64,000 nucleotides of DNA, taken from the NCBI RefSeq assembly GCF_958298935.1, contig NC_084933.1, positions 29,970,334 to 30,034,333 of the forward strand, written 5' to 3'. Position 1 is the stretch's first letter. Every line of letters begins with the position of its first letter. The notes beneath the pieces are model-generated. The model was not told the DNA's origin, did no database searches, and saw only the letters and a list, made by a program, of their open reading frames with translations. A program made the translations under genes and the position numbers. Shown here one piece after another: positions 1 to 11,430 of the stretch. Source of the DNA: Phragmites australis. Its lineage: Eukaryota; Streptophyta; Magnoliopsida; Poales; Poaceae.

Positions 1-3000
1 CTACTTTTGAAAATAGATTGTTGACTTCTACAACAAATTTTTAGCTTTTCAGCATATAGCTTCTAAAAAAACGTCTCTCAGCAAGCTTCCCAACTTTAAT
101 TTATTTTTATCAGAAGCAGTCTTCTGATTTCTCCAGAAACCACTTCTCCAGAACCCTATTTGTTCTGGCTTCTGGCAGCAGTAGAAGTAGAAACAGAAGC
201 AGGAAACAAACAGGACCTTAGACTTTGTCTCAACAAAATTTTCAAAATCTGCATCTGGACAATAGCCTTTTGATTTGGGTGCTGAACTGAAGCAGAGCTC
301 CTGCCGATTTCTTTCAAAGAAAAAAAAGGCTGCACCAATTTTTCTTTGAAGAGAACCCCTTTTTAAATTAGAAAAATAAGTACCTTCAAGATAGCCTGAT
401 CATATGTCCTGGATCTCAAAGCTCCATAAAAGTCCAGAGCTGCAGAAAGTTCATTTAGTTCTTGAATAAATGATTCAACATAAAAGTGGACTGCTTATTA
501 GCTTGGGCTACTATATTGTATGCATTTACATGCAAACTGCGAAGTCCAGTTTTCCAACAGTACCAATTTTTTTATATTGCTCATCTTTAGATAATTTTGC
601 TATAGCTCATGGATAACCAAATAGAAATAAAACATTTACTGATGAAGTTAGACACCAATCACTCAAAGTTTCATGCAAACATGTCACTCAAATGTAAAGC
701 TGAAACTAGAGTTGTATGCATCAAATCCTAAGCAGCATCTTTGCAATGAGCAAGAATTGTATTCTGACAGCATAATACACAGATAACTTTTGTACTGTAC
801 CATCCAGAAACCACACAAGTTTCACAGACTACAAAATGGAAGTACCAATTATGGTGAAATAAATACCTTGGTTTGGAAATGTGTCTACAATTCTTGATAC
901 TTCCTCAACAGATAACCCATCCTTTGTATACATGCCGTGAACAATATTAACTATATCTTCACGGTCAGGCTGCCTGTTAAGCCACAAATGATTGTCATTA
1001 TTTGTTGCAAATAAGCAAAACAAAATTGTAAATGATCAATTACCAGAAAAAGGAAAAAAGTTGTCTCATGAAATCAGCACCTTAACATTTTGTACTGTAC
1101 AAAATGTCAGTGTCAAGAAAACAAGTGAACACCAAACAATATGCAAGGCTTGAAAGAAATAGACATACTCCAGTCCAGAAGTTTCAGTTGGTAGTGCATC
1201 ATTTTACAGAATTGCTTCAGATAGAAGGACAAACATACCAGTAGAATTTTTCCATTCTCCCATCACGAATCAAAGGGGCATATAGAGTTGAAAAATCATT
1301 TCCAGTTACTATTATTGGCACTCTGTGCGTAATATCAGATTCTCTCCATTTCTGGCCGATGCTCACCCTGGTAGGATTATCTGCCAAATTCATCAAAGTT
1401 CCAGCAACTATTTGATTATTGACCGTCATCTGCGTGTTTCCTGGCAACAAGAGAGACACATAGCAATTAACTTTGTTTCCAACAACTATATGCTTGAACA
1501 GCAAACTCAAAGAAGATTCAAGGACTGTATATACTCTTGATCTAAACAAGAAAATATTCATAGAATATACATAAATTAGGGTTTGATCCTTGCAAATAAT
1601 GCTTGCCAAATGGCTCAGAACTGATAAAATAACAAACCAAACTGTCAAGCTCTTGAACAAATCTCCCTTCAGCACAATCCGCAATACCATAAACAAATAA
1701 ATATGTTAGGAAAATAACCCACCAAATCTTCCAACACCAGCATCTAGGTCGTTGATCATCAAACAACTCAGTTTCCCCTGTATCATCCAAAACCTTGTGA
1801 AAATTGTGTGGCTTGTAATGAAAAGAAAAATGAACGAAATTCACTGCATCTTTAGTCTGGTAACATCTCCAGGAGCAGAATCACTATGGACACTGTAGTA
1901 TTCAGAACACAATCCTGAATACGGAAGACTAAAAGTGCACCAACTTAGGGTAATTCAGGAACACTGTTACCATGTCAAAATTTTGAAATTATTTCATAGA
2001 AGTCAATAAGATAGTCTAACATACTCAAGAATCCCATATGATTAAATAACGTTTCTCCAATGTATGCAGATGAATTACTTCTGTGATTGAACTTGTAAGT
2101 ATGCAAAATGGAAACACTGTTTTCTTTCACGCTCACTATTCAGAAATGAGAAACCTGAATATGAAATGCTCATATCTGAGACCGAGTAGCTGCAAACTCC
2201 TTCTTACTTGGTTTTGAATTACTTGGGAGGCAGTTCTGTATCGGTCACGTATTAGCCTCCCTGGTTCTCCTGTAAACAGGGCAGACAGACACCTGAGCAA
2301 CCAACAAACAGCTACATTCTCAGACCATGCAACCATAGCGAATGTGAAAGAACAATCAATCGCTGCTATTTCCATGATTTTTTGTGAAACATAATGGCGA
2401 CTATTTTTCCTTCATAACTAATATGAGCAGACCTTTCTCGAGCATATTCCTAAAATTGGTAGTTCTGAACAATACCGAACTTTATCCACATGAAGATGGG
2501 GATTAACAGAAGAAAAGTCAAAGAACTATTTTGGGAGTTCATCTTTCTCAACTAGTCGAACTTGAGTCAAATATAACAGAGCCTTTATATGTACTGAACA
2601 GTACATGCAACTAAGGTACAACCTTGTTACCTAGAGGATCGTAATGCTACAGGCTGTAGGCCTTTGATGTCAAGTATTCCCAGCATCAAATTTTTCTTTG
2701 TTTATGAAGGAAAGAAAACATGAAATAGGTTTTTCAACGTTTGGAATACATATGAGCACGAAAAAATAACAAAGTCAGTTGCACCTGAACAGCAGTTTGG
2801 CAAATTATAGCAGAATAATAAAATATTTAGGCATATATAGTTCAAGTGCTTCTTAACCTGCTCTTTCGGATTCTAGTTCTCCAGCAGACATAATAACCGG
2901 CTCAACATCCATTGCTCTAAAAATAAGTTCAGTTTGGAATGTTTTTCCTTGGCCTTTTCCGCCCCAGATCCCTGCATAGTGCAGTCAATCAGTCTCGTTT

Positions 3001-4387
3001 ACAGTTATAGAGTACTTATTTATCAACATTCAGATACGGAAATAAAAGTAGGATATTCTACCAAGTATAAGGGGAATCTTGATATCAAGAAGGTGTGCAA
3101 TGTAGTTCTTTACAATGTGGCATGCTGCAAACAACAAACAGTCCTTTAGACCTTAGTATGTGAACCTGGAGAAAAAGATCAAGAAATATGTCAAGCACGC
3201 CACAGCTTCCCCTGTATCCTGAAGAATTAACATATGGTGTTTTTGTACTTCGAAAAAATTGACTCTCAACACCCAGAATGTAATAAAGGATGAGTTTAGA
3301 AAAAATATTATCTATTAACATATGCACACAGCATCCTACTAACTCATATTTCATATGCAGATGGCAGCATATATGTTATTTGACTAAAACATATTCAGTC
3401 TAATGATTCGGATGGTTTATGCAGATCATTCCCATGTAACATTTCTCAGTAGAATCACATACAGTAATTACTGCATCTAGGTACAAGAGCAAAAGTAAAA
3501 TGGTGTGACAACTCAATAGATACACCTTCTGCAGTTTTTCACTTTCACGTTTCATATCTAAAAGAACACTCCAATAGCCACTGTATGTATAGGTGCAAAT
3601 TTACCGATGCAAGTGAAAAAAAACTTTTTGTTAGCTGTTATTGTGATACCTTATGGCAAGAATATTTGCTGAGTTCCTTTTCACATGAGAATGCTTACCA
3701 ACTTTATCCTACAATAAAATGAATCTGCAGTGTCAAATATTTGCCAGTCTGATATAAGAAGGAACAGATAAAAATAAAACAACTATATGAACTAAAAATA
3801 AACTCACAAGGAAGAGGGGCGCGATGTAGTAATCCCCTTGCAGGTACTGAAATGTTCTTGTTGCCTTCTGCCGGTAATCGAATACGATATCCGCTACAAC
3901 CACATTGCAGAAAGTTCCTCTTTTTTTATTACTATCAAGCAAGCCAATTCCAAGCATTGTTCTTATCACATTTAGCTATCAGGATTTATAAATCACAACG
4001 TTTTGTTGGAGTGGAGTGAGCCTATCGGGCTGCGGAGTGCGTACAGTCTTTGCCGAGGAAATTCCCGACGAAGAGGTCGTCGACGATGCCTGCACGGGCG
4101 CCGACGGCGATATTCATGTTGTCAGCCTCCTTCCCGAGGCGGTAGAGGTAGTCGTCCCCCTCCGCGTCCGTCGCCTCCCACGAGGACTGCTTCGATAGCC
4201 GCCGCCGCGCTGATTCGTCCTCCTCGCCGCCGCTGGCCGACTGAGAAGAGGATGAGGCGGACGAGCACCGGAGGGGCGGGAGGCGGCCTCGATTCGGGGT
4301 TCTAAAGGTGGGGTTAGGGTTCGGACGGGAGCGGAATAGGAGGGGGTGGTGGTGCTGGGAGGAGCAGGCGAGGGAGGTGGTGGCCAT
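1..4387 (-). CDS. Rubisco-activase-like AAA+ protein, chloroplast (5' part; 3' end outside window)
   Basis: Ten exons can be joined in frame: 4387-4045, 3893-3808, 3708-3699, 3124-3062, 2971-2858, 2269-2208, 1777-1723, 1440-1239, 973-867 and 439-384, giving 366 codons; the last exons lie left of the window. The start is the ATG at 4387, followed by a Ser/Arg-rich stretch of about 60 residues that looks like a plastid transit peptide. Walker A GGKGQGKT is near residues 171-178, a Walker B-like LMINDLDAG near 232-240, and NTQMTVNNQ and VPIIVTGND follow as in the activase AAA+ core. This resembles the Arabidopsis At1g73110-type family, a divergent relative of Rubisco activase. That the protein remodels Rubisco or another plastid enzyme is inference from family. 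Exon 3 is only 10 nt long. No lesion is seen in the visible part. Confidence 0.93.
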
Positions 4388-4617
4388 GGCGGGGGGTGGT
4401 CGCCCGGTGCCGCTCTGCGGTGTGTTTGTGTGATCGGCGGCCGTTGGGAGGCTTGGTGGGGCTCGTACGACACTGAGGGCCTTATCTGTAACGGTCGTTC
4501 AGGAACACCTCAAATACAAAATTAATCATCAACCGTATAATGTATATATCTTATCATCATAATTCACATGTTTGAAGAATGATTTTTGTCGTCAAAATGT
4601 TTGGAGCAGAAGAATTA

Positions 4618-5041
4618 GGATTTGTTTAGTAGAGTTTTTAGAATTCTTAGAGCAAGATATCCGTAGCTCTTGAAATTCCTGAGCTGAAATTAAGTATATA
4701 TTGAGGTGTTTTGGTAAGTCATCTTTTTTACATTCTATATTAAAAATGTATACTTAAATCACTTTATATTCACCTACAAACATCATATCTAAGATCAAAC
4801 TAGGAGCCATCAAACAAGGTCTTAAGACCTATTTAATTAGTACTCTAACTCCGAGATCCACGTATGATTTTGAGTTTGTAGGATGAAATAATATAGTTTA
4901 AATATTTGTTTTTAGTCTACAATAAAAATAATGTGGCTAAAAAACCATCAATATGTTCCTAGCTCCAACTCAAAAAAAAAATAGAGGTAGAGATGACTAA
5001 CTTTCAAAAAAAATTAGAGTTAAAGTTATACCAACAGACCC
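4618..5041. mobile_element. Tourist-like MITE with TTA target duplication
   Basis: The element starts GGATTTGTTTAGTA and ends with the near inverse TACCAACAGACCC. It is flanked on both sides by TTA (4615-4617 and 5042-5044), the duplication made by PIF/Harbinger transposases. It is AT-rich, has no coding capacity, and lies between the activase-like promoter and the ATL gene. The termini are diverged by several transitions, so it is old. Confidence 0.7.
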
Positions 5042-5044
5042 TTA

Positions 5045-5514
5045 GCATAGTTACATTTGCAGTTATAATTGTCTTTCATTTTTCTAATTTTAGGATGCTT
5101 GTCGATCAGAGAGGGGAGTAGCTAGCTATGTTGATGACTGATAAAAGTTTGAAGAAACAAGAATCATCACACAATCTACAGGCACGCAATTCAGCTGGTT
5201 CGAGCGATGGATCATTCCTCATTTGCCATCGCTATATCGCAGGACCAAAGCGTTCTTGACCACACACACACACAAAAAAAAAAAACTTGCAATTTCTGTA
5301 TCGAGACCTCAACCATCAGTGGTCTACATGATATCATTGGCACATCAAGATTACACGCATTTTCCATTATTTACCCTATGGCTGTTTCGTATCCTACCGA
5401 CGTTGTCACCGACTAGTCTAGTATAAACATGCACGCGATCGATGAACGAGCATCAGCCTAGCTATCAAAGAGCTTGCCCAAGAACGTTCTCTGTACACAA
5501 GCAGTAATGCAAGA
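5045..5514. other. Intergenic, 3' flank of the ATL gene
   Basis: A short CA run followed by an A run lies at 5261-5284. The part nearest the stop codon of the ATL gene probably holds its 3' UTR. No other feature was recognised. Confidence 0.4.
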
Positions 5515-6360
5515 TCAAGGAGGAGCAGATAAATGCAGCGTCGAGCTAGCTAGACAGTGTGGCGCGAGGCGCGCGATAATGCCGCGGGAGCCACGCGATC
5601 CGTGCGCGCTCTCTGCTAGAAAGAGCATGTCCCGCCGATGCCCCGCCGCCTTGAGATACGCGACCCGATCCACCAAGCCGTCCGTCGACCACCGCTCTCT
5701 CGGCTGGTCACACGGCCGGTGCACAACTACCTGCACCTCGGCCTCGCCGGCCGAGTGCCGGCCGGGCACCCTCCCTGTGACTGGAGCCGGGTCACCGGAG
5801 CCCTCGCCGGCGTCCAGACGTGTTGTCAGCTCCAGCTCGGGGAGCGCGACGGAGACGCCCTCCTTGCCCACGCGCCGGCGGCAGACCGGGCACGTTGAAT
5901 GCTCCTGCAGCCACGTGTCGACGCACTCCGCGTGGAACGCGTGCCGGCACCAGGGCAGGACACAGAGAAGCTCGGCCGCGTCGAACGCGACCAGGCACAC
6001 TGCGCACTCGGTCGCGCGGCCCGCCGCCGCGGCGCCCATGTCGCCGAACCGGACGGCCGGGAGCGCGCCCAGCACGGAGCTGCTCAGCCCGGAGCGGCAC
6101 CGCTCGCACGAGGAGGACGCGAACCCGAGTCCAAGCCCGGGCACGCCGAGCCCGCCGCCGGGGCCAGCGCGGTGCTTGCAGTGCTTGGCGTAGATGAGGA
6201 AGAGGAAGAGGCCCAGGAGCACGGCCGTGAGGACGCCCACGATGACGGCCACATCCACGGCCAGCGGCGGAGGCAATGGGGGTGGCGCCACCCTCGGCGA
6301 GCGCATGTCGTGGTGCGCAGACAACGGCGCCGGCGGGGAGGGTGCCAACGACGGGGTCAT
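5515..6360 (-). CDS. ATL-type RING-H2 E3 ubiquitin ligase, membrane-anchored
   Basis: An intronless 281-residue ORF, as is usual for ATL genes. One hydrophobic segment spans about residues 36-58 after a Pro-rich luminal or extracellular tail and is followed by a basic stretch (AKHCKHR). A degenerate GLD box ([12 protein letters not shown], 90-101) precedes the RING-H2 finger. Zinc ligands are C119, C122, C138, H140, H143, C146, C157 and C160, with the spacing C-x2-C...C-x1-H-x2-H-x2-C-x10-C-x2-C. Proline sits two residues before the third cysteine, the ATL hallmark. The family transfers ubiquitin from an E2 to membrane or defence-related targets; the substrate here is unknown. The 120-residue tail shows no known domain. 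GC content is very high, so several overlapping ORFs on both strands are shadows. A TATA-like ACTATATCTA lies about 160 bp upstream. Confidence 0.93.
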   Translation of the reverse strand: MTPSLAPSPPAPLSAHHDMRSPRVAPPPLPPPLAVDVAVIVGVLTAVLLGLFLFLIYAKHCKHRAGPGGGLGVPGLGLGFASSSCERCRSGLSSSVLGALPAVRFGDMGAAAAGRATECAVCLVAFDAAELLCVLPWCRHAFHAECVDTWLQEHSTCPVCRRRVGKEGVSVALPELELTTRLDAGEGSGDPAPVTGRVPGRHSAGEAEVQVVVHRPCDQPRERWSTDGLVDRVAYLKAAGHRRDMLFLAESAHGSRGSRGIIARLAPHCLASSTLHLSAPP

Positions 6361-8400
6361 CCTGTCTCGGTCAGGGACGGCACTCCATTGATCTGTTCGT
6401 GGAAAAAGATTTGCATTGCAAGGCGTGGGAATGAAATATAGGCGGCGTTCGTGACGAGACGAGCTGGCGAGCTGGGATGGGGTGGAATGAAAAGCAGGAG
6501 GTAAGCCGGGGCTTCCCTCTTAGATATAGTACGGCTTAAGATAGAGGAAGGCAGGAAGCTATCTTTGATCGGGGCAATTTTTTGTTAATGTTTTTCGATT
6601 TCAGATTGTTTTATGCAATTCATTACTCAAGTTTGGAGGAATGGTGGAGTCAATAGTTCAAGTCATAATACATGCATCACAATCATAATTCACAGCTGAT
6701 GTGAATCGCACTTGTCGTGCTGTGGTTTTCAATGATGGATGGGTACAGGCACGAGAGAAGAATTTTCCTAGTATAGCAGCCAACCAAATTAATCATGACG
6801 CCTCTATCACGACGGTCAAGATTCGGGAGAGGAAGCCATTTGCCATTGGGGTGCCTGTCCTTGCGCTTGCAGAGTTGTCGTAGTCTGATCATGTGATCCA
6901 GACCACCAGAGCTTCTGCAGCCCGGCGGTGCCCAGGCGCTGGCTGTGCCACCTCCAGTTCCCGCCGCAGCCGGGAAGCCAGTGGCGCACGCGTCTTTCAG
7001 GCATACCCAGCGCAGCATCGCGGCTAGGTTCTTGAACCGCCTCGCCGGCACGCCGTGGCGTGAACAATTAACAACAGAGAAACGCGCGTGGCTACCGTCA
7101 GCCCAGCGGGCGATGAAGGCATTGTTGTTGCTGCTGTTGCAGTGAGCTCAAATGCTAGCAGCATTACCAGTTTAGCACCGACAAAATTAGCAAAGTTGTC
7201 GTGCAGGGTCTCATGTTTCGGGAAGTGGAGGAAGCAGAACAATAACGGAGCTACTGGACCTGTTGCGGTTCCTGAACAAAATTCTTTCAGTGCAGGTGCA
7301 AAATACAGATACAGGCACACGGGCACACTGCACACAGTTCGATTCATTACCGATAGAGAGTTCAGCAAACAGGAACGAAGTAACTTGACGCAATATTATT
7401 AAAATTTCAGCGAAGGGTTTTTAGCACAATACAATTATCAAATCGCTCAGCAGATAAAAGTAAACCGAGATAGTTTAGTCACTAAATTTTAAAAGAAGCT
7501 TGCGAACTGCAAGACTTTATATAGGTACATCCTGGGCTCATAGGAGTTGAACAAAATAACAAAGTTAGGCCAGAAGGTAAATTAAAGCACCATAAAGATA
7601 CACGGTATTATCCAATAAAAAAACTGACTACAACCCACAAGTAATTTATCTGCTATAAATTTCCACAGTACAGGAGGTTTTATATGTCAATTACCAAAGC
7701 TGTGGAGACATAGGCCAGGACAGTTGAACAAACTATTAAACAACCTGTATCTTTATCTACTGGAGAATTCTAAATGCAGGATAAATTTTATGCAATTTAC
7801 CCTTAAATTGCACCAAATCTAAAAAACCTATCAGTAGTAGTAGCAATGTTCCAGACCGTATATATCTAAGAAGGTAATTTAATTACTAACCACAAAATCT
7901 CAACAGCCATACCAAACAGAACAGTTGAAACAGAAACATATCGAGGGCTATTCATATGGATTTCTTCATGACACACACCAATGGCCTTAAGTATAGGTTC
8001 ATCAAAGGGAACATCTCATCACTGAAAAGCATATGCATTACTTCATCACTAACACTATGCCATGTGCATTCAGTTTATAGGAAGCAACTAATATTTACAG
8101 ACCCCTACAGTATGCTAGGCTGCAAACGTGGTAGCAAGATGGATGTTAAGAGCAGAAAACGGTCCATCGTGTCACTTGAGAAATCATAAGAGCTACTGCT
8201 ATTATCATAGCGATCATCACAAGATTATCAGGTTGCATTTATCACAAAACACATCATTAAACAATCCATCAAATATTAAATGGCAGCAAAGTCAACACAG
8301 TATAAGACTAACCTACAAAGTGAACAAGAATTATGTAATGATAAAACAGAACTTAAAAGACACAAATGTACGACCATCATGGTGTCATACATTAACGAGT
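6361..8400. other. Intergenic between the ATL and RRP1 genes
   Basis: Contains the ATL promoter (6361-6550). A GC-rich island lies at about 6830-7370 with overlapping short ORFs on both strands (for example 6683-7051 minus, 122 aa); none resembles a protein I know, and it may be a gene fragment. An AT-rich stretch at 7380-8400 includes the probable RRP1 3' UTR. No RNA gene was recognised. Confidence 0.4.
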
Positions 8401-10080
8401 TCATGCTGAGAAGCTTTGCAACTTCCGCAAGTGCTTCACAGCAGACGAAGGTTTCTTCTTCAAGATCTTCTTCGCAGATTTTGCTTTTGGCTTAGCCTTC
8501 TTCAATGGCGTGGGGGTTTCTTTTATGGGCCCAGGCTGAACTCCCTTTTTTAGTGCACTTCCTCTTGGAGTAGCAGATGGTGGCAGCCTCAAACACTGCG
8601 GTGGCAAAGGATTGTGAGGTTTCCAAACTATATTGTTCTTCATCGAGAACCTCACTTTCTTACCACTCTTCTCTCCGTCATGGGTTAGAACATTACCTTC
8701 GCTGCCATCATCCCCGTCTAAAGCTTCGGACAACCTATCTGCAGATTTTGACCGCTTCCTCTTTTTTGCCAATTTCCCATTGACCGGCGTCGCTGGTGAA
8801 GCACTTGAGCTGTTGCCTCCACTGACCATCCCAGCTTCTGCGGCAGCCTTCTCAAACTGCTTCTGAAGATTGGACATTAATTTCTCGTCAAATGTAATGC
8901 CATCAGTACCACCACCTACCTGCTGGTCCTCTGCAAGAGCATCTACACTCTGCTCCACGACATCCCCTCCATCAGCAACCTCCACTTTCTTCTTTTTCTT
9001 CTTCTCCTTCTTGTCCTTCTTTACCTTCTTCTCACGCTTCAGAGCCTTGCCCCGCTCCTTCTCACCTTCAACCAATTCAGCCTTCTTGGCCTTTTTCTTC
9101 TTCTTTTCCACCTTTGCCTCACCCAAATCCATGTCACAATCCGCATTCGCCACCACTTGCACCTCAGTAGCCTCAAACTCTGTCATGGGAATCTCAAGAG
9201 CAGACAGCTGCAACCCCTTTTCGACCTTCACAAATGCATCTCTCAACCCAAACACCACCTTACGGTTCGCTTGCACCGTCTCTGCCTTCGCCCCAATATC
9301 CAGGAACCTCTTGCCAAATCCAAACAACAGCCCAACTTTCCCGAGCTTCTCCTCAGCACTCCCCTTCTCCGCCGCATCCCCTTTCTTCACCATCTCAAGC
9401 AACTGCTTGCCACTCTCTAGAAACCTCTCAAATATGCCAGCCTTGACCTTATTCACCATCACCCGATCGGACGACTTCTCCAAGACAGTGAAGAACGGAG
9501 CCAACAGTGTGCCCATTGTCTGCAAGCTCACCGGGAGCACAGGCAAGAGCTCGTCAAGAAACGCCTCGGCGACATGGTACCCTAGGCCTCGGGAGGAGCC
9601 GGCGGCGACGTTGTCGGCTTCCGGGAGCAGCGCATTATCTGATAGGATGGATATGATCTGGGAGGTGATGTCGGGGGCGAAAGAGTTGGCGCTGAGGAGG
9701 AGGAAGGTGTGGTGGAGGAACCGGCGGTTGAGGAGGTAGAACTTGTCGAGGCGGTGGACGTCGATGTGGGCCCACTCCCGGCGGAGGGTGGAGAGGTATG
9801 CGGCGAGGAAGGCGGCGCCAGCGTCGGGTGAGGGCGCGGCCGAGACGGCGGAGGCGAGGCGCGTGGCGACGGAAGACTGGTAGGGCGGCTTGTCGGCGTG
9901 CCAGAAGCAGAAGAAGATACCCTTCCAGAGCTTGAGGAGGTCGGAGGCGGAGAGGCGCGGCGCGTAGGCGGGCAGGAAGTCGGAGAGGAGGTACCGGACC
10001 GCGCGCTCCCGGGCGCCGGCGTTGCAGGAGGCCAGGCGCCGCGCGATGGCGGTGGCCTCGGCGGAGGCGGCGGCGGCCAT
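8401..10080 (-). CDS. RRP1: RRP1/Nop52 family ribosomal RNA processing protein
   Basis: A single-exon ORF of 559 residues. Residues 1 to about 220 match the Nop52 domain, an all-helical repeat with signature-like LLKLWKGIFFCFWHADKP near the N terminus and HIDVHRLDKFYLLNRRF further on. The middle contains long lysine runs (about 330-380, and again at 505-545), typical nucleolar localisation stretches. A PP1-type docking motif KVRF lies near residues 475-478. In yeast and animals RRP1/Nop52 works in the nucleolus on 27S/32S pre-rRNA cleavage and 60S subunit assembly; the same role is inferred here. The start is the ATG directly after a leader containing AAACCCTA. The ORF is open throughout, and codon use and GC gradient (5' GC-rich) are normal for a grass gene. 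Confidence 0.92.
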   Translation of the reverse strand: MAAAASAEATAIARRLASCNAGARERAVRYLLSDFLPAYAPRLSASDLLKLWKGIFFCFWHADKPPYQSSVATRLASAVSAAPSPDAGAAFLAAYLSTLRREWAHIDVHRLDKFYLLNRRFLHHTFLLLSANSFAPDITSQIISILSDNALLPEADNVAAGSSRGLGYHVAEAFLDELLPVLPVSLQTMGTLLAPFFTVLEKSSDRVMVNKVKAGIFERFLESGKQLLEMVKKGDAAEKGSAEEKLGKVGLLFGFGKRFLDIGAKAETVQANRKVVFGLRDAFVKVEKGLQLSALEIPMTEFEATEVQVVANADCDMDLGEAKVEKKKKKAKKAELVEGEKERGKALKREKKVKKDKKEKKKKKKVEVADGGDVVEQSVDALAEDQQVGGGTDGITFDEKLMSNLQKQFEKAAAEAGMVSGGNSSSASPATPVNGKLAKKRKRSKSADRLSEALDGDDGSEGNVLTHDGEKSGKKVRFSMKNNIVWKPHNPLPPQCLRLPPSATPRGSALKKGVQPGPIKETPTPLKKAKPKAKSAKKILKKKPSSAVKHLRKLQSFSA

Positions 10081-10092
10081 GGGGAAAGGTGG

Positions 10093-10100
10093 AAACCCTA
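10093..10100. promoter_or_regulatory. Telo-box in the RRP1 leader
   Basis: AAACCCTA lies 13 bp upstream of the RRP1 ATG. A TGGGCC site II-type element (minus strand) lies at 10275-10280. In plants the telo-box plus site II pair is common in promoters of ribosomal protein and ribosome-biogenesis genes, which agrees with the gene call. Confidence 0.6.
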
Positions 10101-11180
10101 GCGTTTGATTTGATCCGTGGAGAGGGATTCGTTCGGTGTTTGAAATGCCCTTGCGATTTTTTGCTTTTTCCGGTCGGGGTTTGAGTCTGTCTGACAGGCT
10201 GCTGCGTTGGAGAGGGATTCGTTGTGGATCGTCAATCTAAGAATCTAATGGTCTTTATTCGCAGTTGCAGCGGAGGCCCAACTGGCTCCCACATGCGTCC
10301 CCCGATATCATGTCCATCATATTCGATTTTCATTTTCTTCAACATTTTAATAGTTTCTCTTTATAATTTTTTTTACAAAAAGATTTTTAAATTCATTTCT
10401 TTCAGAACGAAATTCTCTTTTTTCTTTTATGAATCCCTTTAAATAAAAACTGTTATAGATAAAGAAAAATAAAAACAATAGAATAAAATAAAAAAATGGT
10501 TAGGAATGGTGTGACGAAAGACCAGAGGCGATGAGGAAGAGGGCCGGAAGAAGGTCCCGGACCACGGCGAGATGCCCCTTGCATGGTCCGATGGAACTGG
10601 GCCACCATCGCAGCATCGCAAAAGCCCATTTGGACGACCTCGGCGAGAACGACGGCCCATTACCCAGTCTGCGTTTTGACACCGCCGCACAAACCTTGCC
10701 CGCCGTCGCAAACGCCGCGTCGCTCAGTCGTCACCGTGCCGGCCCCTATCCGTCCGTCTGCCACATCCCGTGCACGCACTCCTCCCGCGTCATGCAGTAG
10801 CCGCTGGGCGCCGACCAGTCGGAGTCAATCCGGGGACGTGTTCCGCGACAAAATCTACAGTTAAAAATGAGCTTCGCCACGTCGCTGTCGCCCAGGAAAA
10901 TTGCCCGCCCGACTAATCTATTCGCAAGTTTGCTCCTTGCTCGCAAGCTAGCAGAAGGCCAGTAGCTAGCTCGCGCGGCCGGCAGTGCCAGCGCCGGCCC
11001 GCTCCAACCCGACGACGGATCGGACCGGACACTCACACGCCACGCGGGCTCCCTCCCTCGGAGAAACCGATTACTCGGCATTGGAAGCCTCCCCTCTGCC
11101 CCCGTCGCTTGCTCGCTCGCCATCCACAGACAGGAGTAGGCCTAGGCGAAGAAGCAGGGAGATGCGCGCGCGGTAGTCGG
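10101..11180. other. Intergenic upstream of RRP1
   Basis: Holds the RRP1 promoter, an AT-rich tract (10310-10500) and a GC-rich segment (10530-11180). The overlapping ORFs in the GC-rich segment have no recognisable protein similarity. Confidence 0.35.
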
Positions 11181-11430
11181 TGGGCGTGGAGGCTCTACGA
11201 ACAGTCCAAGATCCTCGAGCTCGTTGACCCGAAGGTGCAGGCCAACGGGTTCGACGAGAAGGAGGTCCAGCAGTTGTGCCAGATAATTCTGTTGTGCGTG
11301 CAGCCGTACCCGAACCAGCGGCCGGCGATGTCGGGAGATCGTGCTGATGCTGATCATAAAGAGCGAGCAGTCCATCCCGGCGCCGATGAAGCCGGCGTTG
11401 CTGGACAGGAAGATCCTCAAGGACCACTAA
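11181..11430 (+). pseudogene. Receptor-like kinase C-terminal relic, frameshifted
   Basis: Frame 1 reads a kinase subdomain X-XI tail: RLYEQSKILELVDPKV, then an IILLCVQPYPNQRPAMS-like stretch, the usual Leu-Cys-x-Gln...Arg-Pro end of a plant receptor-like kinase domain. At about 11331-11336 one extra base (TCGGGAG) shifts the frame. The continuation EIVLMLIIKSEQSIPAP...LKDH-stop is found in the next frame, ending at the TAA at 11428-11430. No upstream kinase subdomains are visible. It is therefore a truncated last-exon fragment with at least one frameshift, best explained as a captured or left-over piece. Confidence 0.75.

Noticed and set aside
5474..6441. Several long ORFs on the plus strand and other minus frame opposite the ATL gene
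   Set aside because: They are shadows of the GC-rich ATL coding sequence. Only the minus frame shows a transmembrane segment and RING ligands.
8870..9739. 289-codon plus-strand ORF rich in Ser/Phe
   Set aside because: It is antisense to the lysine-rich part of RRP1, and its composition (Phe and Ser runs) is that of reverse-complemented Lys codons.
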